Below, one piece after another: positions 26,716 through 35,115 of a stretch of 55,426 nt of DNA. Source of the stretch: Pseudomonadota bacterium (GTDB lineage: Bacteria > Pseudomonadota > Gammaproteobacteria > Xanthomonadales > SZUA-36); NCBI GenBank assembly GCA_015222805.1, contig JADFVZ010000073.1, positions 1-55,426 of the forward strand, in the 5' to 3' direction. The notes beneath the pieces were generated by a model. That model did not search any database and was not told the DNA's origin. It saw nothing but the letters and a program-made list of their open reading frames with translations. Numbering within the stretch: position 1 is the stretch's first letter; the number at the start of each line of letters is the position of its first letter. Position numbers and translations under genes: made by a program.

Positions 26716-26783
26716 CACCAATCGGTAATTATTACAATGCCTTTGTTATAGTTGCAATATCTAAAAACCGGTTGATGTTTCGA
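26716..26783. repeat. Imperfect direct repeat, copy B, upstream of the decayed ydbH-like gene
   Basis: This copy matches copy A before dbpA. It has TTGCAA at 26753-26758, then a 16-base spacer and GATGTT, a weaker promoter. It immediately precedes the pseudogene's ATG at 26786. Confidence 0.65.
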
Positions 26784-26785
26784 TA

Positions 26786-27301
26786 ATGAAGATCCTGCTT
26801 AAAGGGTTGCTGTATACAGGCCTACTGCTTGTGGTGATTTATGCAGCTTCACCATTCTGGATATCCCATCTTCTCAGCAACCAACTGCCACCCGGCTGGG
26901 AATTTGAGGAGCTGGATATTGACTACCCGGGTATAAGTGGTATCAATATTAATTCTTTGCGGCTTAAGGGGAACACCCTTGCGACAACTCCGTGCCACTA
27001 ATTCAGGGTTCACGGATCCCCTGACCCTGGATTTTGATGGTTTCAAACTGAAGCCGTCACAGGAACATGATTACCACCTTGTTACGGGTATTAACTTTGT
27101 CGGCTACGCTGACATGCAAGGCCAGCTTGAAGTTGATTTGAGTGAGACAATGAGTCGATTCACAATGCTGGCGGTTTTGGTTTTTCTTGGAAGTGCTGCG
27201 TGTTCACCTACTGTCAAGGTCCGGGCACCCGACTATCCAATGTTGAGCGGGTTGGTGGCAATACTGCAATTGAAAAAACCTTGCTGGGAAATTATATTTG
27301 A
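26786..27301 (+). pseudogene. Decayed ydbH-ynbE-ydbL-like operon (fragments)
   Basis: Three broken pieces follow each other. At 26786 a start with a signal anchor (MKILLKGLLYTGLLLVVIYA) resembles the N-terminus of YdbH-type envelope proteins but stops after 71 codons. A piece in the next frame (about 27004-27150) leads to an ATG at 27149 whose product (MSRFTMLAVLVFLGSAAC) looks like a YnbE-type lipoprotein start with TVKVRAPDYP after it. A third frame, ending at 27301, reads GGNTAIEKTLLGNYI, like the C-terminal end of YdbL/DUF1318. The intact operon would be more than 2.5 kb, so large internal deletions are inferred. Family assignments of fragments are by eye. Confidence 0.6.
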
Positions 27302-27463
27302 ACTGCAGGCGGGGCCTGGCGGAAAAAATAATATAAGCTGCCGCATGCTGGATTGATCCTATAAAATTATACAATTCTTTACACTTGCGCAGGAGAAATG
27401 GGTGGGTTTTAGGAGTATTCTAGGGTCATTGGAGTTTCATTAATAATACATCAGGAGATACTT

Positions 27464-28324
27464 ATGAAAACTATGAAATTATCTGCAGCTATGGCTGTTT
27501 CAATATTACTGCTGGTTTTTTTCTTCCCGGTAAATGTACTGGCTGGAGACGTTCCTGCAAAAGGTCCGGTATCATTTTCTAACTACGATAAAGACAGCAG
27601 TGGTTCGATCAGCGAAGCTGAATTTAATGCAATTCGTGCGGAACGCCTGGAGAAGAGGGCTGCGCAGGGGATGCCTGCCCGCAGTGCCGGCAGTGTCTCG
27701 CCATTCTCAAAGTTTGATAGCGATAATGACGGCCAGTTAAGTCAGGATGAGCTCGCAGCAGGACAGGAAATGCAGATGGAAAGGCGCAATTCACGCAGCA
27801 GCGGCCAGGGTTCCGGAAAACATGGCAACATGCCAGGCTTCGAAGGTTTTGATCTGGATAAAGATGGCAAAATTACTGAAGCTGAACTCAACCAGGCTCG
27901 TGGTAAGCGTATGGAAGCAATGGCCCAGAGTGGTAGGAAAATGAAAAATGCGGCCGATATGCCAACTTTCTCCGATATGGATATCAATGGTGATAATGGT
28001 ATTGATGCGGAAGAATTCGCGACCCATCAGGCCCAGCATCGCCAGCAGAATATGCATAAACGCGGTGGCCAGGGCAGGGGTAAAATGGGTAATATGCCAG
28101 CCCGCGATGACTTTGATTTAAATAACGACGGCACGCTGACTGAAGAAGAGTTTAACCAGGCGCGCAGCCAGCGCATGGCTAAAATGGCCGAGCAGGGCGG
28201 GCAAATGAAAAATGCGGCAAATATGCCCAGCTTTGCTGATATCGATAGTAATAGTGACGGTGATATCAGCAGCGAAGAGCTTGCCGCTCACCAGGCCGAA
28301 CATCGCCGGCAGAAGGCACAATAA
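27464..28324 (+). CDS. Secreted six-EF-hand calcium-binding protein
   Basis: The 286-residue protein has a signal peptide (to about residue 27) and six EF-hand loops starting near residues 42, 85, 130, 173, 218 and 261 (for example DKDSSGSISEAEF and DLDKDGKITEAEL). Linkers are rich in Gln, Arg, Gly and Met, and the second and third pairs look like internal duplications. It probably binds calcium in the periplasm or outside the cell; no catalytic domain is present. It stands alone between the decayed operon and a strong terminator. SD AGGAG at 27451-27455. Confidence 0.9.
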   Translation: MKTMKLSAAMAVSILLLVFFFPVNVLAGDVPAKGPVSFSNYDKDSSGSISEAEFNAIRAERLEKRAAQGMPARSAGSVSPFSKFDSDNDGQLSQDELAAGQEMQMERRNSRSSGQGSGKHGNMPGFEGFDLDKDGKITEAELNQARGKRMEAMAQSGRKMKNAADMPTFSDMDINGDNGIDAEEFATHQAQHRQQNMHKRGGQGRGKMGNMPARDDFDLNNDGTLTEEEFNQARSQRMAKMAEQGGQMKNAANMPSFADIDSNSDGDISSEELAAHQAEHRRQKAQ

Positions 28325-28344
28325 AACCTGACTGCAAAGAAAAC

Positions 28345-28375
28345 CCGGGGTGTTATTCTACCCCGGATTTTTTTT
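28345..28375. terminator. Bidirectional rho-independent terminator
   Basis: A 7-bp stem, CCGGGGT and ACCCCGG, is followed on the plus strand by eight T (28368-28375). On the minus strand it is followed by the complement of AAAGAAAA, so it can end both convergent genes. Confidence 0.88.
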
Positions 28376-28377
28376 GC

Positions 28378-28971
28378 TTAATATTCAAGCGCCAGGTCAA
28401 ATTCCAGAACCCAACCTGCTTCACCTTCAACCAGATGGTACTGCAGTTGCCGGGTACCGCCGCTGGGACTAGCATTGGTATCGCCTTCCTTGTAGATCGG
28501 GAAACGCCGTATCAGCAAGAACTCTACAATGCTGAATTCATCGTGTCCCATATAGCCGACTGAATTTACCGGGTCATCACTCAGCGGTGCTATGTGGATG
28601 GGCGTGAGTGACTTCCCCTTATTGACCGCATAAGCAACGATTGAACCGTAACTGCCGCTGCCGGCGGAGTTAACAAAGACATAAATCTCCGGGAAACCAT
28701 TGTTATCCAGGTCCGCAACTTCTGCGTTTGAAACAGAACCATCAATTTCAATTGAGATGGGCTCATTGGCGGTTTCAAGCCCAGCTGGCTGAATGGTTAG
28801 TGAGTTTAAAGAAGAGTTGTTGGTACTACTGACCTTGAAGGTGATTTCATGTAGTTCGAAGCTTTGTTGAAAACCAGTTGCTATTGTCGGATCTGCATGG
28901 GCCTGGATACCAGGGCCTAAACTTATGAGTAAGCTGGTTTTTAATAATAATTTAAAGGATTTTTTCACCAC
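28378..28971 (-). CDS. PliI-like periplasmic protein (candidate inhibitor of I-type lysozyme)
   Basis: The 197-residue protein has a signal peptide (to about residue 26, GIQAHA). The second half, with ADLDNNGFPEIYVFVNSAGSG, GYMGHDEFSIVEFLLIRRFP and GGTRQLQYHLVEGEAGW, matches the pattern I recall for PliI, the inhibitor of invertebrate-type lysozyme. That role would fit a bacterium living with invertebrates. The inhibitor loop cannot be verified by eye, so a general FG-GAP-like periplasmic protein is the alternative. Confidence 0.65.
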   Translation of the reverse strand: MVKKSFKLLLKTSLLISLGPGIQAHADPTIATGFQQSFELHEITFKVSSTNNSSLNSLTIQPAGLETANEPISIEIDGSVSNAEVADLDNNGFPEIYVFVNSAGSGSYGSIVAYAVNKGKSLTPIHIAPLSDDPVNSVGYMGHDEFSIVEFLLIRRFPIYKEGDTNASPSGGTRQLQYHLVEGEAGWVLEFDLALEY

Positions 28972-29094
28972 TGACTCCGTATGCTCGTCCTGGATTGTTT
29001 ATCTGTTGTATAGTTTAGTACATCCTATCTTACAACTAATCCTGCAGACTATGGCAAACTGCAGGTAGTTCATCAACTATAGAATATTCAGGCA

Positions 29095-31272
29095 ATGACT
29101 CAAACAACAACCAGAAGCCACTACCGTACCTGTAATCTCTGTGAAGCAATCTGCGGCATAGAAATCAAAGTCAATGGCGATCAAATCGCATCGATTAAAG
29201 GCGATAAGCTCGACCCGTTCAGCCAGGGACATATCTGTCCCAAAGCGGTAGCCCTGCAGGACCTGCAGGATGATCCAGACCGCCTGAAAAAACCACTCAG
29301 AAAAACAGCCCGTGGCTGGGAAGAAATATCATGGTCGGAGGCGTTCAGGGAAACAGCTGAACGGATTGCTGGAATTCAAAAAAAATATGGTCGGGATGCG
29401 CTCGGTGTTTACCTCGGCAACCCCACTGTACATAACCTGGATGCAATGATCTTTGGGGCAGGTTTCTTTCGCCAGCTAAAAACCAAAAATCGATTTTCAG
29501 CAACCTCAGTAGACCAGTTACCACATCACCTCGCTGCCATGCTGATGTTCGGGCATCCCCTGCGCCTGCCGATTCCGGATATAGATCGAACCGATTTTAT
29601 GCTGATACTGGGGGCCAACCCGGTGGTTTCCAACGGCAGCATTATGACGGCTCCCAATGTTCGCAAGCGATTGAAAGCCATCCAGGCTCGCGGCGGAAAA
29701 TTTATTACCATTGACCCTCGCTTTACTGAAACCTCAAAACTTGCTGATCAGCATTTGTTTATCAAACCGGGCAGCGATGCCTTGTTCGTTATGGCAATGA
29801 TCAATCACCTCTTTAAAAACGAGCTGGTTGATTGCGGACACCTCTCAAATGATGTTGAACAACTGGATCAAATTGCCGGACTGGTAGAAGCCTATACGGC
29901 AGAATCAGTAGCCGCTGCTACTGGTATCAATGCGACGGACATAACTGACCTGGTGGATCAGTTCTGTGCGGCTGAAAGTGCCGTACTATATGCTCGTATC
30001 GGCGTATCAACGCACGAATTCGGGACCCTGGTCAACTGGCTGGTTAATCTTTTCAATATCCTCACTGGCAACCTGGATTCGAAAGGCGGGGCAATGTTTA
30101 CCACACCGCTGATTGACCTGATTGGGCGAACAAAACCCAAAGGCAAAAAATATGCCCGCTACTTCAGTCGGGTCAGTCATTATCCGGAAACCATGAGCGA
30201 GTTTCCTGTTGCAGCACTGGCAGAAGAAATCCTGACCCCTGGAGAGGGCCAGATAAAGGCGATGATAGTTGCGGCTGGAAACCCGGTGTTATCCACACCC
30301 AATAATGACCAGCTTGATCATGCGTTTGGTGAGCTGGAGTTTATGCTTAGCATAGATTTTTATCTAAATGAAACCAGTCGGCATGCAGATATCATCCTGC
30401 CGCCGCCTTCACCGCTGGAAAGATCACATTTTGACCTGGTGTTTAACCACCTGTCGGTACGTAACTATGCTAAATATTCCGAAGCCCTGTTTGAGAAAAG
30501 TAAAGGCAGCCTGTCAGAGGCGGAAATATACCTGGAACTGACATACCTGACAGCGCCAGCTGGCCTGTCGGCAAAAGCCAAAGCCTGGACAAAAATGAAC
30601 TTCCTGAAAATCTTCAAAGCTGAAGGCTTTCTTGATAAAGGCATTAAAAAAGGTCCTTATGCCCATCCCAAAAGTAAACTGAACCAGGACCTGAGTTTTA
30701 AACAACTGGCTAAACTGGAGCACGGCCTGGATCTTGGACCTTTGCAGCCGCGATTCCCGGACGGTATTCTGACTGCCAATGGAAAAATCCAGCTGGCACC
30801 GGAAGAATTTGTTGGAGACCTGATGCGCCTGCAGGCTCAATTTATGGATCAGGATAGTGTCGCAGCCCAGCAGACAGGTCATTCTTTCTTACTGATCGGC
30901 AGGCGTGATCCGCGAACCTGTAATTCCTGGATGCACAACAGTCACCGAATGATTAAAGGAAAGAATAGATGCACGGCATTGATCAACCCAGAAGATGCCC
31001 GTTCCCTGGGTATCGAGGACGGCCAGTCGGTTAAGGTGAGCTCACGGGCTGGTGAGGTGGTCCTGCCAGCAGCACTCAGTGATGAAATGATGCCGGGTGT
31101 TATTTCCATACCGCATGGCTGGGGTCATGGAAAAGAGGGCACTCGCCTTGATATCGCCAACCAGCATGCCGGCGTCAGTGTGAATCAGTTAACCGATGAG
31201 AAGCTAGTGGATGCCCTCAGCGGTAATGCAGTATTAAACGGTGTACCGGTTGAGGTTTTGCCGATTGATTAA
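29095..31272 (+). CDS. Molybdopterin-dependent oxidoreductase (FdhF/NasA-like, cytoplasmic)
   Basis: The 725-residue protein has an N-terminal [4Fe-4S] motif (CNLCEAIC, then HICPKA), then the bis-MGD-binding domains (GANPVVSNG, GNPVLSTPNN) and a C-terminal dinucleotide-binding domain (RRDPRTCNSWMHNSHRM, GQSVKVSSRAGEV). There is no Tat signal, so it acts in the cytoplasm. The region that normally carries the Mo ligand reads SATSVDQLPHH, with no Cys, so it is unlikely to be a classical formate dehydrogenase or nitrate reductase. It stands alone without electron-transfer subunits. Substrate unknown. Confidence 0.9.
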   Translation: MTQTTTRSHYRTCNLCEAICGIEIKVNGDQIASIKGDKLDPFSQGHICPKAVALQDLQDDPDRLKKPLRKTARGWEEISWSEAFRETAERIAGIQKKYGRDALGVYLGNPTVHNLDAMIFGAGFFRQLKTKNRFSATSVDQLPHHLAAMLMFGHPLRLPIPDIDRTDFMLILGANPVVSNGSIMTAPNVRKRLKAIQARGGKFITIDPRFTETSKLADQHLFIKPGSDALFVMAMINHLFKNELVDCGHLSNDVEQLDQIAGLVEAYTAESVAAATGINATDITDLVDQFCAAESAVLYARIGVSTHEFGTLVNWLVNLFNILTGNLDSKGGAMFTTPLIDLIGRTKPKGKKYARYFSRVSHYPETMSEFPVAALAEEILTPGEGQIKAMIVAAGNPVLSTPNNDQLDHAFGELEFMLSIDFYLNETSRHADIILPPPSPLERSHFDLVFNHLSVRNYAKYSEALFEKSKGSLSEAEIYLELTYLTAPAGLSAKAKAWTKMNFLKIFKAEGFLDKGIKKGPYAHPKSKLNQDLSFKQLAKLEHGLDLGPLQPRFPDGILTANGKIQLAPEEFVGDLMRLQAQFMDQDSVAAQQTGHSFLLIGRRDPRTCNSWMHNSHRMIKGKNRCTALINPEDARSLGIEDGQSVKVSSRAGEVVLPAALSDEMMPGVISIPHGWGHGKEGTRLDIANQHAGVSVNQLTDEKLVDALSGNAVLNGVPVEVLPID

Positions 31273-31289
31273 GATCAAAATCATTTATC

Positions 31290-31339
31290 TCTCGCAAAGG
31301 CGCATAGAAACCCATTTTTTGCTTTGCGTCTTTGCGAGA
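31290..31339. repeat. Inverted repeat between convergent genes
   Basis: Arms TCTCGCAAAGGCGCA (31290-31304) and TGCGTCTTTGCGAGA (31325-31339) match at 14 of 15 positions around a 20-base loop. It probably folds as a terminator or is a dispersed palindrome; the CTTTGCG/TTTGCGAGA type is common in bacterial intergenic DNA. Confidence 0.7.
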
Positions 31340-31348
31340 CCAAACGGT

Positions 31349-31945
31349 CTACTCTGAATATCCCCAGGGTGCATCAGGGGTATCAATAGCTTTACTCAAA
31401 TCAAAATCTACCCTGAATTCGCGTCCTTCACGAACCATGCGGTAGGTGAATTTCTCCGGGTAAATATACATCTGCCAGGTATTGCCATTCGATTGCGGGA
31501 TGCCATTTTTTACAAAAAGTTCTTTCGAATACTGGTCAGCAGGGAAAGACTGTACCTGGGCCCAGCCTGCATCCAGGGTGTGGCCACCGTACATTGTTAG
31601 TGCATCGCTGCTGCCGTCCTTATGCCGGTGGTCATGTTTAAGTGACAGACCGGAGCCGGTTTTTGTCAGGAGAAATGTCCTCGAGGAATCATCACCCACA
31701 TGGAAGGGTATCTGTAGTTGGGTATCCGTACATTTACGTATATGCAAAATGAGTTTCTTTCCTGAAAAGCTGCTTTCAGCCACATTATCAACGCTTACCT
31801 TTCCTGCAAAGGCTTTACCGCATAATTGTTGAATGCTGTGGAAAAACGCATCATGGCTGCTGATTGAAGCTGGTGGTGTTTCAGCAAAACTTATCGAACT
31901 GAATATGAATGTAAAAATCAAGCTGGAAAAATACAGAGGTTTCAT
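31349..31945 (-). CDS. Exported hypothetical protein
   Basis: The protein is 198 residues from MKPLYFSSLIFTF at 31943-31945, with TCTCCT (AGGAGA on the minus strand) upstream. A longer frame with a TTG start at 32104 runs through the hairpin element and is rejected. The signal peptide ends at SFA/ET (about residue 23). The mature domain has two Cys (CGKAF, IRKC) and the tail WGYSE. It resembles no family I can name with confidence. No operon partner. Confidence 0.75.
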   Translation of the reverse strand: MKPLYFSSLIFTFIFSSISFAETPPASISSHDAFFHSIQQLCGKAFAGKVSVDNVAESSFSGKKLILHIRKCTDTQLQIPFHVGDDSSRTFLLTKTGSGLSLKHDHRHKDGSSDALTMYGGHTLDAGWAQVQSFPADQYSKELFVKNGIPQSNGNTWQMYIYPEKFTYRMVREGREFRVDFDLSKAIDTPDAPWGYSE

Positions 31946-31984
31946 TTGTTTCTCCTGAGTGTTGATTGCATTATAGTGAGTACT

Positions 31985-32149
31985 TAGGAGCCTGTCGGAT
32001 TTAACATGATCTACTGCGAAAAAATCGAGTTTGGCCAGATTTCCCGCTCTTTTGCGGTGAATAGCGGTGCTATTCGCCTTAAAAGGCCGAGAAATCTGAC
32101 TCAAATCGACTTTCTCTCGCTACGATCGGTCAAATCCGACAGGCTCTTA
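31985..32149. mobile_element. 165-bp long-palindrome element (MITE-like)
   Basis: Terminal inverted repeats TAGGAGCCTGTCGGATTT (31985-32002) and AAATCCGACAGGCTCTTA (32132-32149) match at 17 of 18 positions. The inside is also palindromic: GATTTC/GAAATC arms and a centre GAATAGCGGTGCTATTC (32059-32075). No transposase is present. It looks like a miniature inverted-repeat element or a large RNA hairpin. Confidence 0.72.
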
Positions 32150-32185
32150 GTCCAGAGAGTAGTGTAAACCTTTCAGCCCGAAACG

Positions 32186-32527
32186 ATGCAACAGTCCGAA
32201 CTCAAAAAAATCAAACAAAAGCTGCTTCAGTTGAAGGCAGAACTGCAGACGCTGGAGGAGATATCCCTAGACACCGGCAAGACAGTAGAGCTGGATCAGG
32301 CGAGAACCGGGCGCCTGACGCGCATGGATGCCATGCAGGCGCAGCAAATGGCGCAGGAATCAGCCCGGCGGCGGCGACAGCAGCTACTGCTAATCGAGGC
32401 AGCTTTCAAACGGATGGAAACTGGCGATTATGGTTACTGCCTGGATTGTGATGAAGAGATTGCCGTGCAAAGGCTTTTTGTGGATCCAAGCAATACCCTG
32501 TGTATCAAGTGTGCCGAGAAAATATAG
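32186..32527 (+). CDS. DksA/TraR-family zinc-finger protein
   Basis: The 113-residue protein is helical in its first 70 residues, with a coiled-coil stretch. A C-terminal four-Cys zinc finger (CLDC, then CIKC about 20 residues later) follows. It is shorter than DksA (about 151) and similar to TraR-type and YbiI-type proteins, which may bind RNA polymerase's secondary channel. The coiled-coil tip carries TGRLTRMDAM rather than the DxxDxA of E. coli DksA. It lies just downstream of the hairpin element. Confidence 0.9.
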   Translation: MQQSELKKIKQKLLQLKAELQTLEEISLDTGKTVELDQARTGRLTRMDAMQAQQMAQESARRRRQQLLLIEAAFKRMETGDYGYCLDCDEEIAVQRLFVDPSNTLCIKCAEKI

Positions 32528-32892
32528 ATTGGTTTTCCGCTCAGGAATACACCTGCTTAACGACTGAAGTCCTGGTTTCAGCTGATAAACTGATTACTGT
32601 TTGCGGGCATGCTGATGAGCATTGCCAGTAGTGGCCACCGGAATAAACAAAACACATTGGCCGCTATCAGGCCACGCTAAAGTGAGCGGTTCAGAGGAAG
32701 AAATATCCGCTGTATTCAGGTAAATCCGGGATGAAATACACATACGAGTTTCGGCTTTGCTTAACGAGCTGAAACCAGACTGAACATCAACTTGTTTTAT
32801 CCCTTGAAAGCCACGCCGGAGTGGGGCACAATGCCTTCCCCGCAGTGTTATGTTTTAGTTTTGTTTTAGGCATATTCCCGCCGCGGGCATAT
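32528..32892. other. Gene-free region upstream of the 4.5S RNA gene
   Basis: No coding frame with a ribosome site was found. Features seen are a GC-rich tract (CCGCCGCGGGC) immediately before the RNA, preceded by repeated GTTTTAG/GTTTTG runs (32850-32870). The ffs promoter must lie here, but I cannot pick hexamers with confidence. Confidence 0.5.
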
Positions 32893-33004
32893 GGTGATCC
32901 TCGTTGGTCCCCTCGCAATGATACGTTGTGAACCCCGTCAGACCCGGAAGGGAGCAGCGGCAGCAGCAGACTCATGTGCCGGGGTGTGGCTGGCGGGGGT
33001 CGCC
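32893..33004 (+). ncRNA. ffs: 4.5S signal recognition particle RNA (small SRP RNA)
   Basis: The universally conserved domain IV is plain: CCCGGAAGGGAGCAG with the opposite strand GTGCCGGGGTG and the GGAAG tetraloop region. The ends pair as GGTGATCCTC (32893-32902) with GGGGGTCGCC (32995-33004). TCTTTTC follows, a short T run for termination. 4.5S RNA binds Ffh and targets membrane proteins. It precedes dnaX, as in many gammaproteobacteria. Exact ends are approximate, since the 5' end is processed. Confidence 0.95.
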
Positions 33005-33062
33005 ACTCTTTTCTGCTATAGTTACCCATCATAATGTTATTGACGGAATACAGCGCTCAAAG

Positions 33063-34754
33063 ATGACTTATCAGGTTCTTGCCAGGAAATGGCGACCCAA
33101 AAACTTCTCCGAAATGGTTGGCCAGAGCCATGTAGTACAGGCACTGGTAAACGGCCTTGATCAGGACCGGCTTCACCATGCTTTTCTACTCACGGGTACC
33201 CGCGGTGTAGGCAAGACAACCCTGGCGCGAATTTTTGCCAAGTGTTTGAACTGCGAATCCGGCGTCAGCTCTACTCCCTGTGGCGAGTGTGGCTCCTGTG
33301 TGGATATAGATGCCGGTTGTTTTGTTGATATGCTGGAAATTGATGCCGCATCGCGAACCAAGGTCGATGATACCCGGGAAATGCTGGAAAATGTCCAGTA
33401 CGCGCCCACCCGCGGACGCTTTAAAGTCTATATCATCGATGAAGTACATATGCTCTCAACCGCAAGCTTTAATGCACTGTTAAAGACCCTCGAAGAACCG
33501 CCACCGCATGTAAAATTTATCCTTGCGACAACCGATCCGCAAAAAATACCCGTTACAGTGTTATCCCGTTGCCTGCGTTTTAACCTGACGCGTTTAAGTG
33601 CACCAGAAATTCAACAATACTTATTGAAACTACTGGAAACGGAATCCATCGAAGCTGAAGATGGTGCGCTCCTGGAAATTGCCAGGGCGGCAGATGGTAG
33701 CATGCGTGACGGCCTGTCCCTGCTTGACCAGGCTATTGGCTTTGGCGGCGGTAAAGTAATCACTGCCGATGTTAACGATATGCTGGGATCGCTGGCACAC
33801 GACACCGTGGTAAATATGCTGGCATTGTTATTTGCCGGTGATGCCCCGGGATTAATGACTGCACTGGATGAGCAGGCCGGTTATTCAGTGGATTTTAACC
33901 GATTGCTGCAGCAATTCAGCGAGTCTTTACACAGGATTGCGCTGATCCAGCAATTGCCTGACTACCATGATGAGAACCGTCCGGGTTGGGATGCTTTGAA
34001 ACAATTGAGCAGCCAGGTCGATGCTGATGCGGTACAGCTTTATTACCAGATTGCCATTCATGGGCGGCGTGACCTCGGACTGGCGCCGGATCCGCAAAGT
34101 GGTGCGGAAATGACTTTCCTGCGCCTACTGGCTTTTCGGCCTGTGGAACCAGGTGACGCCAATATACCGCCTGCAAAAAAGCCGACCAATCCCGCTGCAG
34201 CTAAACCCTATCCGGGGTCTACAGAACCTGCCGCTGAAACAAGGGCGGATGCCCCCAGGCTAAACCAGGCACAGGTAAGTGAGCCCAAACCAGAGGCCAG
34301 TATTGCCCTTGCCGCATCCGCCAGCAGTGTTGCTGATACCCTCGACAAACCCTGGAATCAACTGATTGATTTGCTCGACCTCCGTGGTGTCAATCTCGAA
34401 CTGGCGAGGAATATCCAGGGCATTTCCCGTGCTGAGGGAATCTGGCACTTTGTGATCGCCGATGAACTTGAATATATTGCCAGCAAGCAAACCACAGATG
34501 CGCTGGCGGCTGCGATTAGTCGGCTGGTTGGGGCTAAGACCGGTGTTAAGGTTAAACAGCAAAGTGAAATAGGGAGCCAGGCAAGAGAGCAAAAAATTGA
34601 AGGCCTGCAGACCCCGGCGGAAGCCATTGCCCGGCAGGCGACAGAAAAAATGTCAGAGGCTGAGAAAGCTATCGGTGATGACCCTACGGTGTTGTCACTG
34701 CAGGAAGAAATGGGTGCGAGTGTAATTGCAGGCTCAATTAAGCCGTTGCAATAG
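33063..34754 (+). CDS. dnaX: DNA polymerase III subunit tau/gamma
   Basis: The protein is 563 residues from MTYQVLARKWRPKNF; the upstream extension of the frame overlaps the 4.5S RNA and is rejected. Features are Walker A GTRGVGKTT, zinc module CLNC/CGECGSC, DEVHML, and clamp-loader domains to about residue 360. A Pro/Ala-rich linker and a C-terminal tau domain follow, the latter shorter than in E. coli (643 residues). The linker start has AAAAAAG (34175-34181), the E. coli-type slippery site that would give a 380-residue gamma form. It heads ybaB and recR. Confidence 0.97.
   Translation: MTYQVLARKWRPKNFSEMVGQSHVVQALVNGLDQDRLHHAFLLTGTRGVGKTTLARIFAKCLNCESGVSSTPCGECGSCVDIDAGCFVDMLEIDAASRTKVDDTREMLENVQYAPTRGRFKVYIIDEVHMLSTASFNALLKTLEEPPPHVKFILATTDPQKIPVTVLSRCLRFNLTRLSAPEIQQYLLKLLETESIEAEDGALLEIARAADGSMRDGLSLLDQAIGFGGGKVITADVNDMLGSLAHDTVVNMLALLFAGDAPGLMTALDEQAGYSVDFNRLLQQFSESLHRIALIQQLPDYHDENRPGWDALKQLSSQVDADAVQLYYQIAIHGRRDLGLAPDPQSGAEMTFLRLLAFRPVEPGDANIPPAKKPTNPAAAKPYPGSTEPAAETRADAPRLNQAQVSEPKPEASIALAASASSVADTLDKPWNQLIDLLDLRGVNLELARNIQGISRAEGIWHFVIADELEYIASKQTTDALAAAISRLVGAKTGVKVKQQSEIGSQAREQKIEGLQTPAEAIARQATEKMSEAEKAIGDDPTVLSLQEEMGASVIAGSIKPLQ
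34175..34204 (+). other. Candidate programmed -1 frameshift site in dnaX
   Basis: The codons are GCA AAA AAG, matching the A-AAA-AAG slippery pattern in the right frame. After a -1 slip the frame reads seven codons and stops at TAA (34202-34204), giving a 380-residue product, comparable with the gamma subunit. An AGGTGA lies about 19 bases upstream; a clear stimulatory hairpin was not found. Confidence 0.6.
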
Positions 34755-34784
34755 TACAACCCGAATAATGTATGGAGTAAGTTT

Positions 34785-35105
34785 ATGAAACGCGGAATCG
34801 GCGGCCTGATGAAACAGGCACAACAAATGCAGGAACAAATGGCCAAAGCCCAGTCTGAACTGGGTAATATGATCGTTAACGGTGAGTCCGGCGGTGGAAT
34901 GGTAAAAATAGAAATGAACGGCCGCCATGTGGTGAATAAAGTTTGCATCGACCCCACTGTGGCAGATGATGTGGAAATGCTGGAAGACCTGGTTACAGCC
35001 GCTATCAATGATGCGGTCAACAAAGTCAGCAAAACTTCTGAAGAGCAAATGGCGGGGATGACCGCAGGCTTGAAGTTACCGCCGGGTATGAAACTACCGT
35101 TCTGA
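34785..35105 (+). CDS. ybaB: YbaB/EbfC-family nucleoid-associated protein
   Basis: The 106-residue protein has the N-terminal [17 protein letters not shown] helix and the [17 protein letters not shown] tail of the YbaB family. These dimeric tweezer proteins bind DNA. It lies 30 bases after dnaX and ten bases before recR, the usual arrangement. Intact and of normal length. Confidence 0.97.
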   Translation: MKRGIGGLMKQAQQMQEQMAKAQSELGNMIVNGESGGGMVKIEMNGRHVVNKVCIDPTVADDVEMLEDLVTAAINDAVNKVSKTSEEQMAGMTAGLKLPPGMKLPF

Positions 35106-35115
35106 TTACTAGTTA

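Noticed and set aside
31946-32104. N-terminal extension of the exported protein through a TTG start
   Set aside because: It lies in the 165-bp palindrome, and a signal peptide begins at the internal ATG.
32928-33062. N-terminal extension of the dnaX frame
   Set aside because: It runs through the 4.5S RNA and the conserved protein starts at MTYQVLARKWRP.
34358-35032. 224-codon minus frame opposite dnaX and ybaB
   Set aside because: It is opposite two certain genes and has no family signature.
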